Shown here in pieces: positions 23,861-36,925 of a stretch of 64,000 bases of DNA (within the stretch, counting starts at the first letter, position 1; every line of letters begins with the position of its first letter). This DNA comes from Saccopteryx bilineata (lineage: Eukaryota; Chordata; Mammalia; Chiroptera; Emballonuridae). Under the pieces are notes generated by a model that worked only from the letters and a program-made list of their open reading frames with translations, had not been told where the DNA came from and searched no databases. Where the stretch lies: positions 27,744,875 to 27,808,874 of the forward strand of contig NC_089495.1 in NCBI RefSeq assembly GCF_036850765.1. The letters are read 5' to 3'. Both the position numbers and the translations under genes were made by a program.

Positions 23861-24074
23861 AATCTGTTTAATATGATCAAAAGTTCTTTGGTTTTCCATA
23901 AAGAAGATATAATATGCAGCATTTCTCAAATGTGTTTGACCATAAGAATGCTCTTTCTTGAAACATAGTCTGAGATACCCTTTTGGAAATAGTGGTTTAT
24001 TGTTTTCAAAACACAACCCTCAAAATGTAACTGTGTTAAATGGCTATAGAAAAACAAAATATGTAATTATTTAT

Positions 24075-24555
24075 TAATAAAACCTCTGATGCAACTGCTT
24101 TATTGATCCAGCAATTCCACTCCTGGGAATTTATCCCAAGAAACCTGAAACACTAATTCAACAGAATATATGCACTCCTGTGTTCACTGTAGCATTATTT
24201 ACAATAGCCAGGATTGGGAAGCAGCTCAAGTGCCCATCAGTAGATGAGTAGATAACAAAGCTGTGGTACATTTACATGATGGAATACTACTACACCTTAA
24301 AAAAGAGTGAAATCTTACTTTGTGCAACAGCATGGATGGACCTGGAGATCATTATGCTAAGTGAAATAAGCCAATCATAAATCATAGAAAGACAAGTATC
24401 AAATGGTCATGGAGGGAGTCTTCACTTGGGGCGGGGGAGGGTGAACACACAAGGCAATATACAGATGATATATTGTAGAATTGTGTACCTGAAATGCGTA
24501 TAATTTTATGAACCAATATCACCCCAATATTTTCAATGAAATTTCTTTTTAAATA
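24075..24555 (+). mobile_element. L1 3' end, sense (ORF2 C-terminus and 3' UTR)
   Basis: The sequence reads with stops as the C-terminal part of L1 ORF2: DPAIPLLGIYPK from about 24108, later FTIARIGKQLKCPS. A short 3' UTR follows, ending near ACCAATATCACCCCAATATT. The copy is 5'-truncated and inactive. No TSD seen; a (TA)n run follows. Confidence 0.88.
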
Positions 24556-24569
24556 TTAAAGTGTTGTCA

Positions 24570-24572
<3 letters not shown>

Positions 24573-24602
<30 letters not shown>
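24573..24602. repeat. (TA)n microsatellite
   Basis: About 15 TA units, just downstream of the L1 3' end and perhaps grown from its tail. Confidence 0.95.
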
Positions 24603-24604
<2 letters not shown>

Positions 24605-24821
24605 CCAGTTTCTTCAATTAAATTTTTGAGGACACCAGCCTCACCAGCCTCATCAGTTCTGAGAGTTGATAACTATGAGCACGGGCACTATCCAAAAAGA
24701 GCCAACATGGCTTGGTGCTTTCAATAGAAAAAGAAGTAATGATTTGAGAAATTAAGGCAACCAAGATGGCAAGTTCTTAACTTAAAAGATAGTTTCTTAG
24801 GGGTTAAAAAGTCCTAAAGTA

Positions 24822-25058
24822 GCCCTGGCTGGTTAGCTCAGCTTATTAGAGTGTCATCCCAAAATGACAAGGTTGCAGATCTGATCCCTGGGCAGAGCAC
24901 ATACAGAAGGCAACCAGTGAATGCTCAACTAAGTGGAACAACCAATTCATGCTTCTCTCTCTGTCTCTGTCTCCCTCTCCTCTCTCTCCTTCCTCTCTCT
25001 CTCTCTCTAAATAATAAAAATATATTTCAAAAAGAAATGAAATAAAATTTAAAAAATT
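24822..25058 (+). mobile_element. Family B SINE
   Basis: The head GCCCTGGCTGGTTAGCTCAG, then GATCTGATCCCTGGGCAG, ACATACAGAAGGCAACCAGT, a CT-rich tract and an A-rich tail. The flanks GTCCTAAAGTAG and CTCCTAAGTAG look like a diverged TSD, so the insertion is older than the family A copies. Confidence 0.88.
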
Positions 25059-25129
25059 AAAACTCCTAAGTAGTCCCTTAACCCAATCTTAAATTTGATA
25101 TTTGAATTTCTCTTTCTATTAGGTGCCTT

Positions 25130-25560
25130 TGCCATATAAAAAATTTACCATACATTTAACAGCTTAAAATAACTGCCATTCATGGTCTCGATTCTGTTGA
25201 GGGTCAAAATCCCAGGCATAGCTGTCTCACGAGGCTGAGGTCAAGGTTGAGGCAGGACATGTGCTCCTAGCTGGAGCTTAGACTCCTCCAAGCTTATTTA
25301 AGTTGTGGAAAGAATTCAGTTTATTGCAGCTACAGGACTGAAGTTTCCATTTTCTTGCTGGGTAGGGGTCACTCTCAGCTCCTAGGGAGCACCCTCAGGT
25401 CAGAGCCTCATTTCCTGTCCCCTCCCCCATAGTTCACAATATGGCTGTCTGATTTCTTCCAGGCCAGCAGGAGAGAACTCCAGATAAGAGCTCCCTTTTC
25501 TCTCTATTAAGGGCCATCCACTTAGGTCAGGCCCACCAGGAAAAACCTGTCCTGATTATC
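25130..25560 (+). mobile_element. Old interspersed repeat, class uncertain
   Basis: The order of TTAACAGCTTAAAATAACTG, CATAGCTGTCTCACGAGGCT, AATTCAGTTTATTGCAG, TCACAATATGGCTGTCTGAT and CACTTAGGTCAGGCCCACCA recalls an old mammalian L1- or LTR-related repeat that I cannot name with certainty. No ends or TSD found. Confidence 0.4.
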
Positions 25561-26470
25561 TCATAGTCAACTGTTTAGGGACCTTAATTACCTCTGTAGT
25601 ATCCCTGTTGTCTTGTAACATACAGTATTATACTCATGGGAGTGATTCAATCAAATACTTTTCAGGCCTTAACATTCTGTTAGTCCGCATTAATTTGTTA
25701 CTATTCCCTCCAGTGTGACCAGTTTCCGTGTAGGGTATGGTAACCCATGCGCTGTGAAGTACTGGAATAACAAAGCCTCACTGAACAACCCCAAATCAGA
25801 AGCAGGGTGGGCCCAAGGCAGGCCCAGGGCCTCCAGCCTACGCCACTCGGCAGAATAGTCCAGATCTCATCGCTGACTCACGGCAGGCTCACATTTTACC
25901 AAAGAAGTTTAGTTCTAAAACAAGATGAGAATTTTTACTCTAGAATCACACAATTACTTTAAGACTGGGGAAAACAGAAATTTTAAGATGATCACCACAC
26001 CATCAGTTCCCCCTTTGCAGGTTTTCTGACGGGTGGCTGCCCAGCCACCAGCCCATGCACGTTTGGGCAGCCCTGACCATCAGAGAGTCATTCCTTAAGC
26101 TTAGACTGAACTGAAATCTGTCATTCGGTAGTTTGTGCTACTGAGCCTAGAGCTATCTCCGAAAACCAAAAATGAAAAACAGTCTAATTCTGCTCTCCCC
26201 TGATATATCCTCAGAGGCAGGAAGCTGCTCATTGTGACTCTCTGAGTAGAAGAGGCTGTTGTCAATCTCCAGCGCACGATTTACTAGGCTACTGAGACAT
26301 TAGTTAGTATTTTAGGAGAGAGGGGAACTTGTCAATACATTTTATAGAGTTCATCACAGTAGGCAAGCACATGGTACCTGTGTGTTAACGCAGGTTCATT
26401 AAAGAAACAGAAGCGAGGCTCAGGAATGCTCCCACTTGGATCTGATGCCGCTTTCCTCATTCTGTTTTAG

Positions 26471-26649
26471 AGTGAAAGGGAAACCATCACTTTCTTTGCA
26501 CAAGAGGACAGCACTTTCCCTGCACAGACCGGCCCACGAGCCTTCAAAATTCCCTACTCCATCCGGCAGAGGATTTGTGCTACATTTGACACGCCCAATG
26601 CCAAAGGCAAGGACTGGCAGATGTTAGCACAGAAAAATAGCATCAACAG
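26471..26649 (+). CDS. UNC5D: UNC5D exon D (start of death domain)
   Basis: A 179-nt exon starting in phase 0 and leaving two bases (AG) for a codon completed in exon E. The acceptor is TCTGTTTTAG and the donor is ACAG|GTGAGT. It begins [18 protein letters not shown] and includes [17 protein letters not shown], the linker into the death domain, and then [15 protein letters not shown]. The DWxxLA pattern is the usual start of helix 2 of a UNC5 death domain. The death domain mediates dependence-receptor apoptosis signalling in the family and binds ZU5-UPA in the resting state (family knowledge). The start of this exon is fixed by the splice site, not by any ATG. Confidence 0.93.
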
Positions 26650-27485
26650 GTGAGTGGGGGCGATTTGTGCAAGAGGATTTTATTGAAAGAGCTTTGAAAA
26701 ACGAAGCGGGTTGGGTGTATCCTTGTACCTTCCAGGCTCTGACCGTCTTGGATTCCTCTGGCCATATTTCCTGTGAAGTCCAGCTAAGTAAATGGGGAAA
26801 GAACAAGACTATGACACTGTATGGTGGCATTGCCTGCCACCCCACTCTGTCTTCGGGGACGTTACAGAAAAGTCCTACTTTGGTCCTGGTCCCATCTCCA
26901 CATTTGCTGACTGGGCCACACAAATGGGAGGGTTAGACTATGCCGCCCTGGTTCTATCAGGGATCCCAGCACAGTCTTGAGACAGAGTTACAGAAACAAA
27001 GGAACGCCATGTAAGCACTTTCCTACCACTGTGTAAGCCTAAGCATTCTTTAACCCTTACTGGGGGCAAGCTCAGCCTGCAGAAGTGGGCCCCTCAGTAT
27101 AAAAAGAGGCATTCTGGGGACGATAACTCTCAGGATGGAAGGCAGAGGGCATTAACCAGCAAGAGTTTGCCTAGGTCCCGTGAATGAGTCTGTTGCCTGA
27201 ACTGACGCTGTTCATTACCGTGCTAGCCTCATAGTTAAGTTGAGGGTAGAATAGAGAGACTCATAATGGGTTTTATTACATTAGACTGGAAAAAGCAGGG
27301 TGATGCTATTGAGAGCAGCAGTGATGGGCGGGCAGGCTTTAGCTCCACTTGATGGATAACTAGCAAGGGAAGGCATTGACAAATAATATCTCCTCTCTCC
27401 CCAACCCACTTTGCGAGCCCCAGAGTGAATAGAAAAGAGGACAAGTTTTGCCAGAATCATTTTATTTCCCTTTGCTTTGGTACTG

Positions 27486-27518
<33 letters not shown>

Positions 27519-28840
27519 TTTCTTTTCAGGCAAAGCCTTATTTTCCTACTGTTTGGCTTGCTCTGTCATTTCCATTTTCTGTTCTTTATTTTCGCTGACA
27601 CGCTCCCCGACTTTCTGCTCTGAAAGGGAGGGTAGTTGTCTGCCAAGAAGAATAGAGTGCTGTTCCCTGTTTCCAAAAGGGTCCAGAGTGCAAGAGGGAG
27701 GGGCCCAGCTAGAAGCAGTCAGTTCACAGAGGAAATCCAAGACGGGAGGCGCTGCTGCAACAGAGAACGACCTGCCCGAGCGCAGGCCTGGCAAGAACAG
27801 AGACATTATTGGAAGGCAATATATCGAGAATGAAAGAATGCAAAAATGAACGAGTGTACAGGAAACAGCTAATTTGACTATTTCCTAGCAACTCTGAGGC
27901 TGGATAAGATGTCCAGTTCATAACCTAGACACCATGACTATGTCAGGTTTGTTTTCTGATCATCACAGGGACAGGAATGAGAAACTAACCCAGAGAACAG
28001 AACTTGGTTTAAAGAGAACATTGGGCTGGGACTCAAAAGATCAGCAGGGCCCTCCCAGTTCTACAACCGTGACCAGTGGCCTAAACACATTCCCTATCAC
28101 CCCGTTTCTTTTCTACAAATGCATGTCACCGAACTCAGACTACATTAACTTTCTCATCCATTCTGCTGAAAAGGGTTGAAGCTTTTTAATTCATAACTTC
28201 TAAGGAAATAACTGCCACAAACTGCCCATGCGCCCATGGACGCTGTCATGAATTTGCTGAGTGAGCATGTGCGTGTTCCTGCCTTGCTTCACTCTATTCT
28301 CCGTTTACTGTATACATAAGAGAACTGCAGTGAGTGCCTGCAAAGCCATCAGTTTCTGGCCTTGCACAGTAGGGAAATGCATTTCTAATTGGGAGACTCA
28401 GGTTAGCATCCTTTCATCTCTGGGCTCTGATGAGCAGTAAATGGCTATGCAGAAGCAGACGCCCCTCCAAGGTCCGGGCTCATGAGGCATGAGCACTTGA
28501 TGTGTCTGTCTGTTCACTTGCTTGGCTCTTTTCTAAGATCCCTTCTCCAGGAAAGCCTAATTTCCTTGACAGATGAAATTCAAACGACCTACTTTTGGGA
28601 CAGTTTCTAACATGGTCTCCAGAAAAATGTCAATTTTCACTAAATGCTGGTTACTCCCTTTGAAAAGTTCACAATTAAGAGCAAATTGGAAGAGCATGAA
28701 TACATGAAATCTACTTCTGTCTTTAAATCTCATTTAGTTTACATATTCAACCTCAATGAATGGCTTTTCCTACTCTCCTCTTTATTCTCTAACTCTACTC
28801 TCCCAAAGCACTCTAATTATGGAGTAAGAATGATGTAAAC

Positions 28841-29033
28841 TAGGGATCAGCAAACGTTTTCTGTTAAAGAACCAATATTGAATAGTTGAGACTATATAAG
28901 ATCTGTGACAGCTATTCAGTTCTGCTTCTGTCGTGTGAATCAGCCATAGGCATGAATATGTGTCAGTGAACTGTATGGAAAAGAAGAGGCAAGGACCCAT
29001 ATCTGGTCTATGGTATGCAGTTCGCTGGCCCCT
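28841..29033 (+). mobile_element. hAT-Charlie-like MER remnant
   Basis: It starts TAGGGATCAGCAAACGTTTT, continues CTGTTAAAGAACCAATATTG and ends GCAGTTCGCTGGCCCCTT. This is the order of a widespread mammalian non-autonomous element whose ends read CAGGGGTCGGCAAAC and its complement. Both ends are present; the copy is diverged. Related pieces lie at 36757 and 55470. Confidence 0.7.
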
Positions 29034-30258
29034 TACTTAAATGAGTTTGTCCTTACTTAGTAAAACTTCCATAGGATCTGGTTGCTCCAGTCAGAGTAGC
29101 ACCAGGAGCCACAGCTTCTCCATCCTGCTCTGTATCCGAGCTTCTCAGGAGGAGAAGCACAGGATGGGGTCTTCTGCGGACTGCTGGGCTTCCAGTAGAG
29201 ATGCCCACCAAGACACCCAGAGAAGCAGAACAGGAGAAATACTACTGAAAATTACCTTGCACCACGTTAGCTAATTCTCATTGTACAGAAACTGTCTGTC
29301 TTCATCAGTGTTCCAAAAATGCATCTTCTTCTATATGGGAAGAAACATGTGACAGGGATAAAGGGGGTTTTCAGGTGTAATTGTCTCAACTTTCTATCGT
29401 ATAATCCCTGGTCTTGCTCTCTTATGGTTATAAATGATATTGCACAGAACTTATCATCAATGTATGTAGAAACACAGAATCCTAACATTAGCAACATGCC
29501 CATATATCTGGGTTAAGAAAACTTTCTGTAGCTTGACATTTCATCAACTCTGGGGTCACAAGAAAAGATGATTCCAGGTCACATAGTCTTTCTATGCAGA
29601 GAATTCACTGACCTTGATTTTGTGACAACACATTTACCTGACTCTTTCCCTCCTTTTAATTTCCAAAAGTGTTAAAAAGCTAGTAAAGCAAGCAGCCCTC
29701 AAACCATGAGGGAAGCGATTGCAAAGGAAATGGAGGGAAACATTTGCTTTATTTTCTTGCCAGTGAAAATGTTGTCTAACCCCCTTTTGGTAAATGCAAA
29801 TGTCACTGATGATAATCTCCTTTTTTGCCAAACAAGTTTCTACTAAGATCTGAATAGGAGAGAAAAGACCTGGAATAGCAAGTTAGAGGCTTAGCAGTCG
29901 AGGCGAATGTGAGAAATGTCAGTGGCGTGTGCTATAAGGCGACAACGCAGGTGGCCTTGCAACTTGCCTGGCATATGGATGACACTAAATAAGCTCCACA
30001 GCGTAGCAAGGAATGTCATAGCTGACAGTTGCAGGTACAGATTCTGTGCACAAACTGACTATTACTCAGAGTCCATAGTTGCTGCACAGCCAAGCTGAGA
30101 TTGCACAGTTGTTCTATAAATTCAGCTGCAGTAACACGCCATTTCAGTGTTCTTGGCCACATGTGATGGGTAGGGGGGTCAGTTGGGAAATGAAGAATTG
30201 ATTACACTGGGTAGATGGTGGGCAGCATTGCTGAGGACTAAAAAAATTAAATAATATT

Positions 30259-30429
30259 GGCCCTGGCCGGATAGCTCTGTTTGTTTGAGCATTGGCCCGA
30301 AGTACAGAGGTTGCTGGTTCAATCCCTGGTCAGGGCACATACAGGAATGGATTGATGTTCCTGTCTTTCTCTATCTCTCTCCCTCACTTCTTATCTTGCT
30401 AAAATAAATAATTAAAAATTTAAAAGACT
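30259..30429 (+). mobile_element. Family B SINE
   Basis: The head GGCCCTGGCCGGATAGCTCT, B-box-like GGTTCAATCCC, linker GTCAGGGCACATACAGGAAT and A-rich tail are in order. The TSD TTAAATAATATTGG (30247-30260, sharing GG with the head, and 30430-30443) supports the limits. Confidence 0.92.
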
Positions 30430-30582
30430 TTAAATAATATTGGAAACTGCTTCAGCTAAAAGCATTCTCCCATCTCTAAACTTCCATAGCACTTTGTATT
30501 TTTATGATATTTTATATTTTTAATTATAGTTAAACCTATCATATTGGGGGAAGTCAATAAATTTTTCTTAAATGAATGACAT

Positions 30583-30949
30583 GGGCCCTGGCTGGTTGGG
30601 TAGCAGTAGAGTATTGGCCTGGCATGTGGAAGTCTCCAGTTCAATTCCCAGTCAGGGCACACAGGAGAAGCGCCCATCTGCTTCTCCACTCCTCCCCTTC
30701 TCCTTCCCCTCTGTCTCTCTCTTCCCCTCCCGCAGCCAAGGCTCCATTGGAGCCAAGTTGGCCTGGGTGCTGAGGATGGCTCCATGGCCTCTGCCTCAGG
30801 TGCTAGAATGGCTCAGGCCGCAACGGAGCAACGTCCCAGATGGGCAGAGCATTACCTCCTGGTGAGCATGCTGGGTGGATCCTGGTCGAGCCCATGAGGG
30901 AGTCTGTCTGTCTACCTCCCTGCTTCTAACTTCAGAAAAATACCAAAAA
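30583..30949 (+). mobile_element. Family A SINE
   Basis: Perfect TSD AAATGAATGACAT (30570-30582 and 30950-30962). The body has a single 3' unit, and its CTCF-like core has decayed (ACCTCCTGGTGAG), so this copy is probably older. It sits about 150 bp after a family B SINE. Confidence 0.94.
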
Positions 30950-33900
30950 AAATGAATGACATAAACTTTTTTATTGGGTAGTATACTTGACCTTAAAAAC
31001 TTGCCTCCCAATAAATAGAATAGATATAACCAACATTAAAGGATTTTGAAAATTGGTCTCAGAAGACAGCAGTTTAGTTATATGGCTTTCACTGAGGAGA
31101 ATTTCTGTCTTTTCTCTCAGGTCATAGGTAGTATCTGATACCGTTGGATCATTCTTTTTTAAGGCCTTATAATTTTCATATTCCAGAAACCTTTGTGAAA
31201 ACATAGCCAACTTGACCAAGTTGCTATGGGAACAGATGCTGGATAAAGTGCATGGGATATGGGAGGATGAAGAGTGAGGAAGCAGCCGAAATGGAAGAAA
31301 AAACTTTGAAATGGAAAACAGCAGATAAATTACATCTTATTAATGTTTTTTTTAAATAATAGTATATTTACTTGAAAATTTGTAGGCACTTCCAAAGAGA
31401 CATTCTAATTGGTCAACTATTTAAAATATTTCAAGTGCATTTCAGATGTTAGTATTCATGGGTGATAGTGAAGAAATTATGAACAAGTGAAATAGTTCAA
31501 ACCTCTTGGCTGATAAGTTCTTTTTCCACCAACTCTTTTAACAGGACCTCTAACGAGAAGCAGAATCTTCTCACTCTAAGTTCATCTCCCTTCCTTCCCT
31601 TTGCCCACCTCTTAATTGGATGTGCAAAACAGTAAAATGGCCAGAGGGCAGTAGGAGAGGACAGAGGAAGGTCACAGGGCAGCTTATTAATCTACCTCTG
31701 AATAACTGTTGATAATTCACCAGAAGTGAACAGTCACAGTGCCAGCTTTCTTTGAAGGGGTGAAAGAAGAAGGGAGGAGAAAAGAGAGAGAGAAAAAATG
31801 ATGAGAAAATACATACAGAATGCCTGCTTCACAGGAAGACCAATGTGGATGGTCACTCTAGTGACCACCGAGACTATGTATTTTCATTCCTGTGTTTTAG
31901 GATTTATTATGATTACTCCAAACTAAACTTTCACGGTTCTGCAGTCTAGAGGCTAGAAAATTCACTTTAATGTTTAAGTACAAAAATGGATGTAAGGCTA
32001 CCATTTCCAAAAAACAATCTTCATGACTCTCTTTAATGGGAATTAATACATAATAGGATAGCACTACATAGGTCCTTGGAGGCAAAATGTGATGAAACTG
32101 CAGTCAGATTTTCAGGTTCTGACCCCAGTGGACTTCCGCAGGGTCTGAAATCTAAAGAGCCCTCACAGTGAAGCCAGAGGGCCAACACTGCAAAGTGGTG
32201 AGTGTCTGGCCTTGTTCCACCAAAGCCAACGACTCATGCAACTCCCCACTAATGCGAAGCTGAAACCAGATGGCCTGGGGCAAGTTCAGCTATGAACAAG
32301 CTGTATGTGATTTGTAAGTGGCAGGTGTCCATTCTTAAGACAACATGGAAAAGGAGCTTTTTATGTTCCTCTAGGAAAACCAAAGTCATCCTCCCACCAT
32401 AGACCCCAGGGAGGTGGTGACAAGAGCCATTGCCTACCTTCTAGGCGAGGAGTGAATTTGTCCTGATCTTTGAAGGAATAAGCTTTCTTCCTCCAAGCTA
32501 ATACAGTTTTCAGAAAAGAGGGACATGCCAAGTCCCCTTTAGAGTCTAAAGAAGCCCCATTCACAATGCTATCTCAAGTAGCCCCCAAAAACCTGACCAA
32601 TAAGCTGTTTCCACAACTTGAGAAAACGAAATTATAGGAAGGATTATACCTAACTCATTAGAGTATCCTTTACGTGATTAGCTATTTCTTTGCGATTATT
32701 TGTGAGGTTTTAGTCAAACACATAGTGAGCATTTTGCAGAGGGAGAAGCGTATTAGTTTCGCCCCTCCCTCCTTGGGGCTTGGGGACTAGCACAGTGGGG
32801 TTTCCACGTGGAGCTAATGCTGGTCATTCTTCAGGGTGCTTGAAAGTGTCACAAGGTGTTTGCAGTGGAAAATTAATTTAAATGAGACCTATTTTTCCAT
32901 GATACACCCCAATTCAAAGAAAATTAGAGATTTGACTTGGTAGTTTTCAATATCTTTCATTTTCAAATATGAAAAATGAACACAGACTTACCCTGTTGGG
33001 AATGAAACTGGAGAGCAGAAAGCAGGGCCTACAGTTGGCTTTCTTCTCAGAGGGCAACTCACAGGCAGTCCTGAAAGCTCAGGGCTTTTAGTACATTTTC
33101 TGAAGAAGGAAGAATCCTTGCTACTCCCTTTTGAGAGCCAGACAAGGAAACAGGCAAAAGGAAAGCCTAGGAGTGGGGTTTTATTGCCAAATTGAGTGGC
33201 TTAAAAGAATTAAGGCAGCATGCTTAGGGCAGAACAGGATGGGACTCAGCAAGTTTTCAGCTGCCTGTATCCTTTCCTTCTGGGGTCTCCACACCAGCTT
33301 TCTTTCATTTGAAGGCACAAGGGGACAACAGGCACAGGTTACACTGCGGTGCACATTTTGTGGTTGTTCTTGAAAAATGGAACACTGACCTGCTTTATCC
33401 TGAAAGCGGCTTTGTTGTTTGCTGAGTGCCCAGTGAGCCTGAAGTCTGTAGGCGAGAGCTTGATGAATGGGCCAGGTGCTTCTGGTGTGGCCAGTTACTA
33501 CTGGACAGAATGAATGTTTTATTTTTCTCTTCTACTTGCATTTAAAGAACAATATGGAGGACAGGTTTTGGACACATAAGAGGCTCTCCTTGAATGAGAC
33601 AATCAGGATGACAGCAAGAATATGAACATTGTTTCATTCTGACTGTTTCAAGTCCCTATTTGGTACTATATAGTAGGATTATGTGCTATTCTCATAATGA
33701 TGTTTTCCAAATTATTATAGGCAGCTAAACTTAGTTTTTACTTTTTATACTGCCAGCCTACTCATAAAAAAAAATATTTTTTAAATATACCTTTAATGTA
33801 AAAAAATGTCTTACATACATGCCGGTAGTTCATAGAATATAAACAAACTTGCTGCCTTCACATCACAGGTGCAAGTGTTCCATTCTGCTTGAAAGTGTTG

Positions 33901-33982
33901 GGTGAGATCCTGAATTCTGAACGACATCATAGCACGTACCTGGTGAGATCCTAAATTCTGAATGAAATCGTAGCACGTACCT
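33901..33982. repeat. Two tandem copies of a 41-bp unit
   Basis: Units at 33901-33941 and 33942-33982 both start GGTGAGATCCT and end TAGCACGTACCT, with a few differences inside. This looks like a local duplication, not part of any element I recognise. Confidence 0.95.
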
Positions 33983-35134
33983 GGTGTGATGCATCTTCAA
34001 TGCTAAGGATGTTATGTTGCAACTCAGATGCGTTCCCTGCTCTATTTTGGTAGAAAATCATTCTCACTCAGTCACAAGAAGAGCTCACAGCTTGTGAATA
34101 GGTATACTGGCCCCCTGGTAATATGGTTCTGAGTAACTAAAATAAAGCTTTGTTATCTGGAATTCAGGCAAAAATCCAGCCATAAGTGCTGTGTGCCCTT
34201 GGTAACTCTTCAGTGAATTTCCCCAAAGACTAAGATAGAGCCCCAGACCTGTGCCTTCCTCCATTACTACTATCTAATCTCTGTCAACTCATCCAGGATT
34301 TAGATGTTACTATTCCCTAAAACACTTGCATTTGTATACAGCTTTGAAGGACTAAAGAAGGGGTGATATCTCTAAATTCACACTGAATGGACACCTAACG
34401 ACTTTTTCTCTTCATAAAATTAGCCCTGTGTTACAATAGTATATGAAGATCTTATATACTATTTATCATGGTTCCTTCAAGCCTCCCTTCCTGTTTGTAC
34501 TTAAAGAATAAAACGAAAGGCACAGTAACTATTTCCAAAAATCTTCAAATCGAACTGAATTTCCATAATAGTTTAATATGGTAATTAATTTGAAGATGTA
34601 TTTTGAAAACTCAGAATCTATATAAAAATTCAGGTTGTGACCTACACACACCATTATACGTTGGACTCTGTCTAGCTAGCCAAATTGCTAAGCTAAAGAT
34701 TGATGTTCCCAATTCTGCCTTGGTTTCCACATCAAGCATGGGATTTTAACTGGGGATCAGGGATGGGGGAACAGGGAAGTCTCAGGCAGATGAATTAATC
34801 ATGGTAATAAAACAAACCCCCAGGAACTCAAGTGAATAGAAGGCATGCATGCTAGCAAACAAATTTAAACTTAATAAACCATTACTACTCAATGAACTTA
34901 CATGGGTAAATCTATTAAGCTGTCTTAGCACGTATTGTTGTTTTTTTACAGTTTATCTGTACTCTTTCAGTGAGGATTCCAAAGATAAAGTCACTGAAGC
35001 TCTAGGGCTTAGGACAAGTGAACTGAACTGAAGACATAGAATGATTCTGAAGTAAAGTCCTAAAAAGTACAGAGTAGATAATCTCATCTGCATAGCATAT
35101 AGCATCTTTATGACACCCAATAGAAATCATATAT

Positions 35135-35339
35135 ATATATATTTTAAGATTTATTTTATTGATTGATTTTGGAGTGAGGAGAGAGAAATAGAGAGAGAAA
35201 AGGGGGAGGGAGCAAGAGGCATCAACTTGTACTAGTTGCTTCTCATATGTGCCTTGAGCAGGCAAGCCTAGGGGTTTCAAACCGGCGACCTCACCATTCC
35301 AGGTCGATGCTTTATCCACTGTGCCACCACAGGTCAGGC
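35135..35339 (-). mobile_element. Family C SINE, antisense
   Basis: On the + strand: a T-rich tail, a GA-rich tract, then GTGCCTTGAGCAGGCAAG, GGTTTCAAACCGGCGACC (antisense B-box) and ending CACCACAGGTCAGGC, the antisense of the head GCCTGACCTGTGGTG. Short flanks AAATCATAT and AAATCGTAT look like a TSD with one change. Confidence 0.9.
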
Positions 35340-36756
35340 AAAAAAAATCGTATTTTTCAAATTTCCCTCAGTCGGTCAGGATTTGAGAAGGCTATGACAA
35401 AAACTAAAAAGTTCCCCAAAGCTCAGAATTTAAAACATCTAAGATGAGAACATTCACCTCTTTAAACATTTCTCAAAGAAAAAGAAAATAAGTTTTATTT
35501 AAAGGCATTCTCTTGAATTTCAAGACTACTGTGTTTGCTAAATGCTATTTCAAAAACAAAACAAAACAAAAAGATTCAAAGAGATCCAGGAAATTTAAAA
35601 ATCAACTATTGCTGTGAATTCTTATCTAGTGTTAACAACGTTCCTGACTTCTGTGTGCCTTTACCGTCTGGTATCCAAATACACCAGCATGTTGAAAGAA
35701 ACAAAATCAATCACATTGATTGTCAATAAAATAATTTCAAATGAATATATGGTATACCAATTTTCAAAAAATCATAATGCATTTGTACACATGCAAGCAG
35801 TACAATAATTCAGCTGTCTGAGGACTAGTCTATTACATTAGGATTTTAGGGCCTTTTATTTATTAATTATTCTGGCAAAGACAGGTAAATGTAGTTTAAT
35901 ATTTATCACAAAGCTAATCGAATCCTTTTTAATAAGGCTGATATGCTCCTTTATGTATTTATGAAAATTGAGAGGAATTTGAGATTGGTGAGTGTTGTGC
36001 TGAGCAAGCGTCCTTATATAAATTCAGAGAATAATTTGAAAGCTGCTTTGGGAGCACATTTCGCTCACTCCAATATGTTCAGAGACCTGTGCCAAATGAG
36101 TGTTGTATTTTTGTCATTTGTGATCATTAAGCTTCCTTTAGCCCCGGGTGCCCTTTCTACAAATCAGGACATTTGCAGGACTTTTCAGAGCCAAGTGGCT
36201 GACAGGAGTTGTTCTCCACTCCGCTCCTCTCCCTCTGGGCAGGTATACTTAGAACACCTTCCCACACTCTCTCATGGATTTATGATTTTTTTAAAAAAAT
36301 ACTGTGTTGAGACAAAAAGATTCATTATAACCTCCGAGACATATTCCGTGTGTCTCTTCTAAAGTTTTTGCATTGTGTTTTTGTGCCCAGGTATTCCTTG
36401 TATACCTTGAAATGTCAGAGATCTGGAACAGCTACTGAGGATAAACCTGTCAGAGTGCTTGAGGCAGAACGTGTAGCTCTGGGTTTCAGGAGCTTTGGCC
36501 CTCTGGGTGCTTCTTTTCAAATGCAGCACAAAACAGAATGTTTAGTCTAATCTGCTCTCAAATAACTACTACCTCTGGAAATCTAGGTTAGGTTTTAAGA
36601 CAGTGTGGGGACAGGGATCAGCACTATAGCCATCTGCTCTTTCTAGCCCAGAAGCTAGAATAGGTTTTACATTTTTTAAATGGTTAGAAAGAAAAAAAAA
36701 AATCAAAGAAGAGCAATATTGTGTGACATGTAAAAACTGTGTGGCATTCAAATTTT

Positions 36757-36925
36757 AGTGTCTCTAAATAAAGTTTTATTGGAACACAACCATGCTCATT
36801 CACTTGTGTATTGTTTGTGGCTGCTTTCACACTACCATGGCAGAACTGAGTTGCTAGAGAGACTAAATGAGGCCTCTAATGTCAAAATATTTATCTCGCC
36901 CTTTAGAGAAATATTTCTCAACCCT
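36757..36925 (-). mobile_element. hAT-Charlie-like MER remnant, antisense
   Basis: The order AATAAAGTTTTATTGGAACA, CCATGCTCATTCACTTGTGT, TTTGTGGCTGCTTTCACACT, TAATGTCAAAATATTTATC matches the reverse complement of the family also seen at 28841 and 55470. Partial; ends approximate. Confidence 0.72.

Larger units (their letters stand above)
18298..26470 (+). other. UNC5D: UNC5D intron between exons C and D
   Basis: An 8.2-kb intron with GTGAGT donor and TCTGTTTTAG acceptor. It holds family D, A and B SINEs, an L1 3' end, MIR and L2 remnants, two (TA)n runs and an old repeat at about 25130-25560. A short TG/CA run lies near 19182-19224. I see nothing to name in about 18965-19790, 20840-21680, 22280-23530 or 25570-26460. 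Confidence 0.75.
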
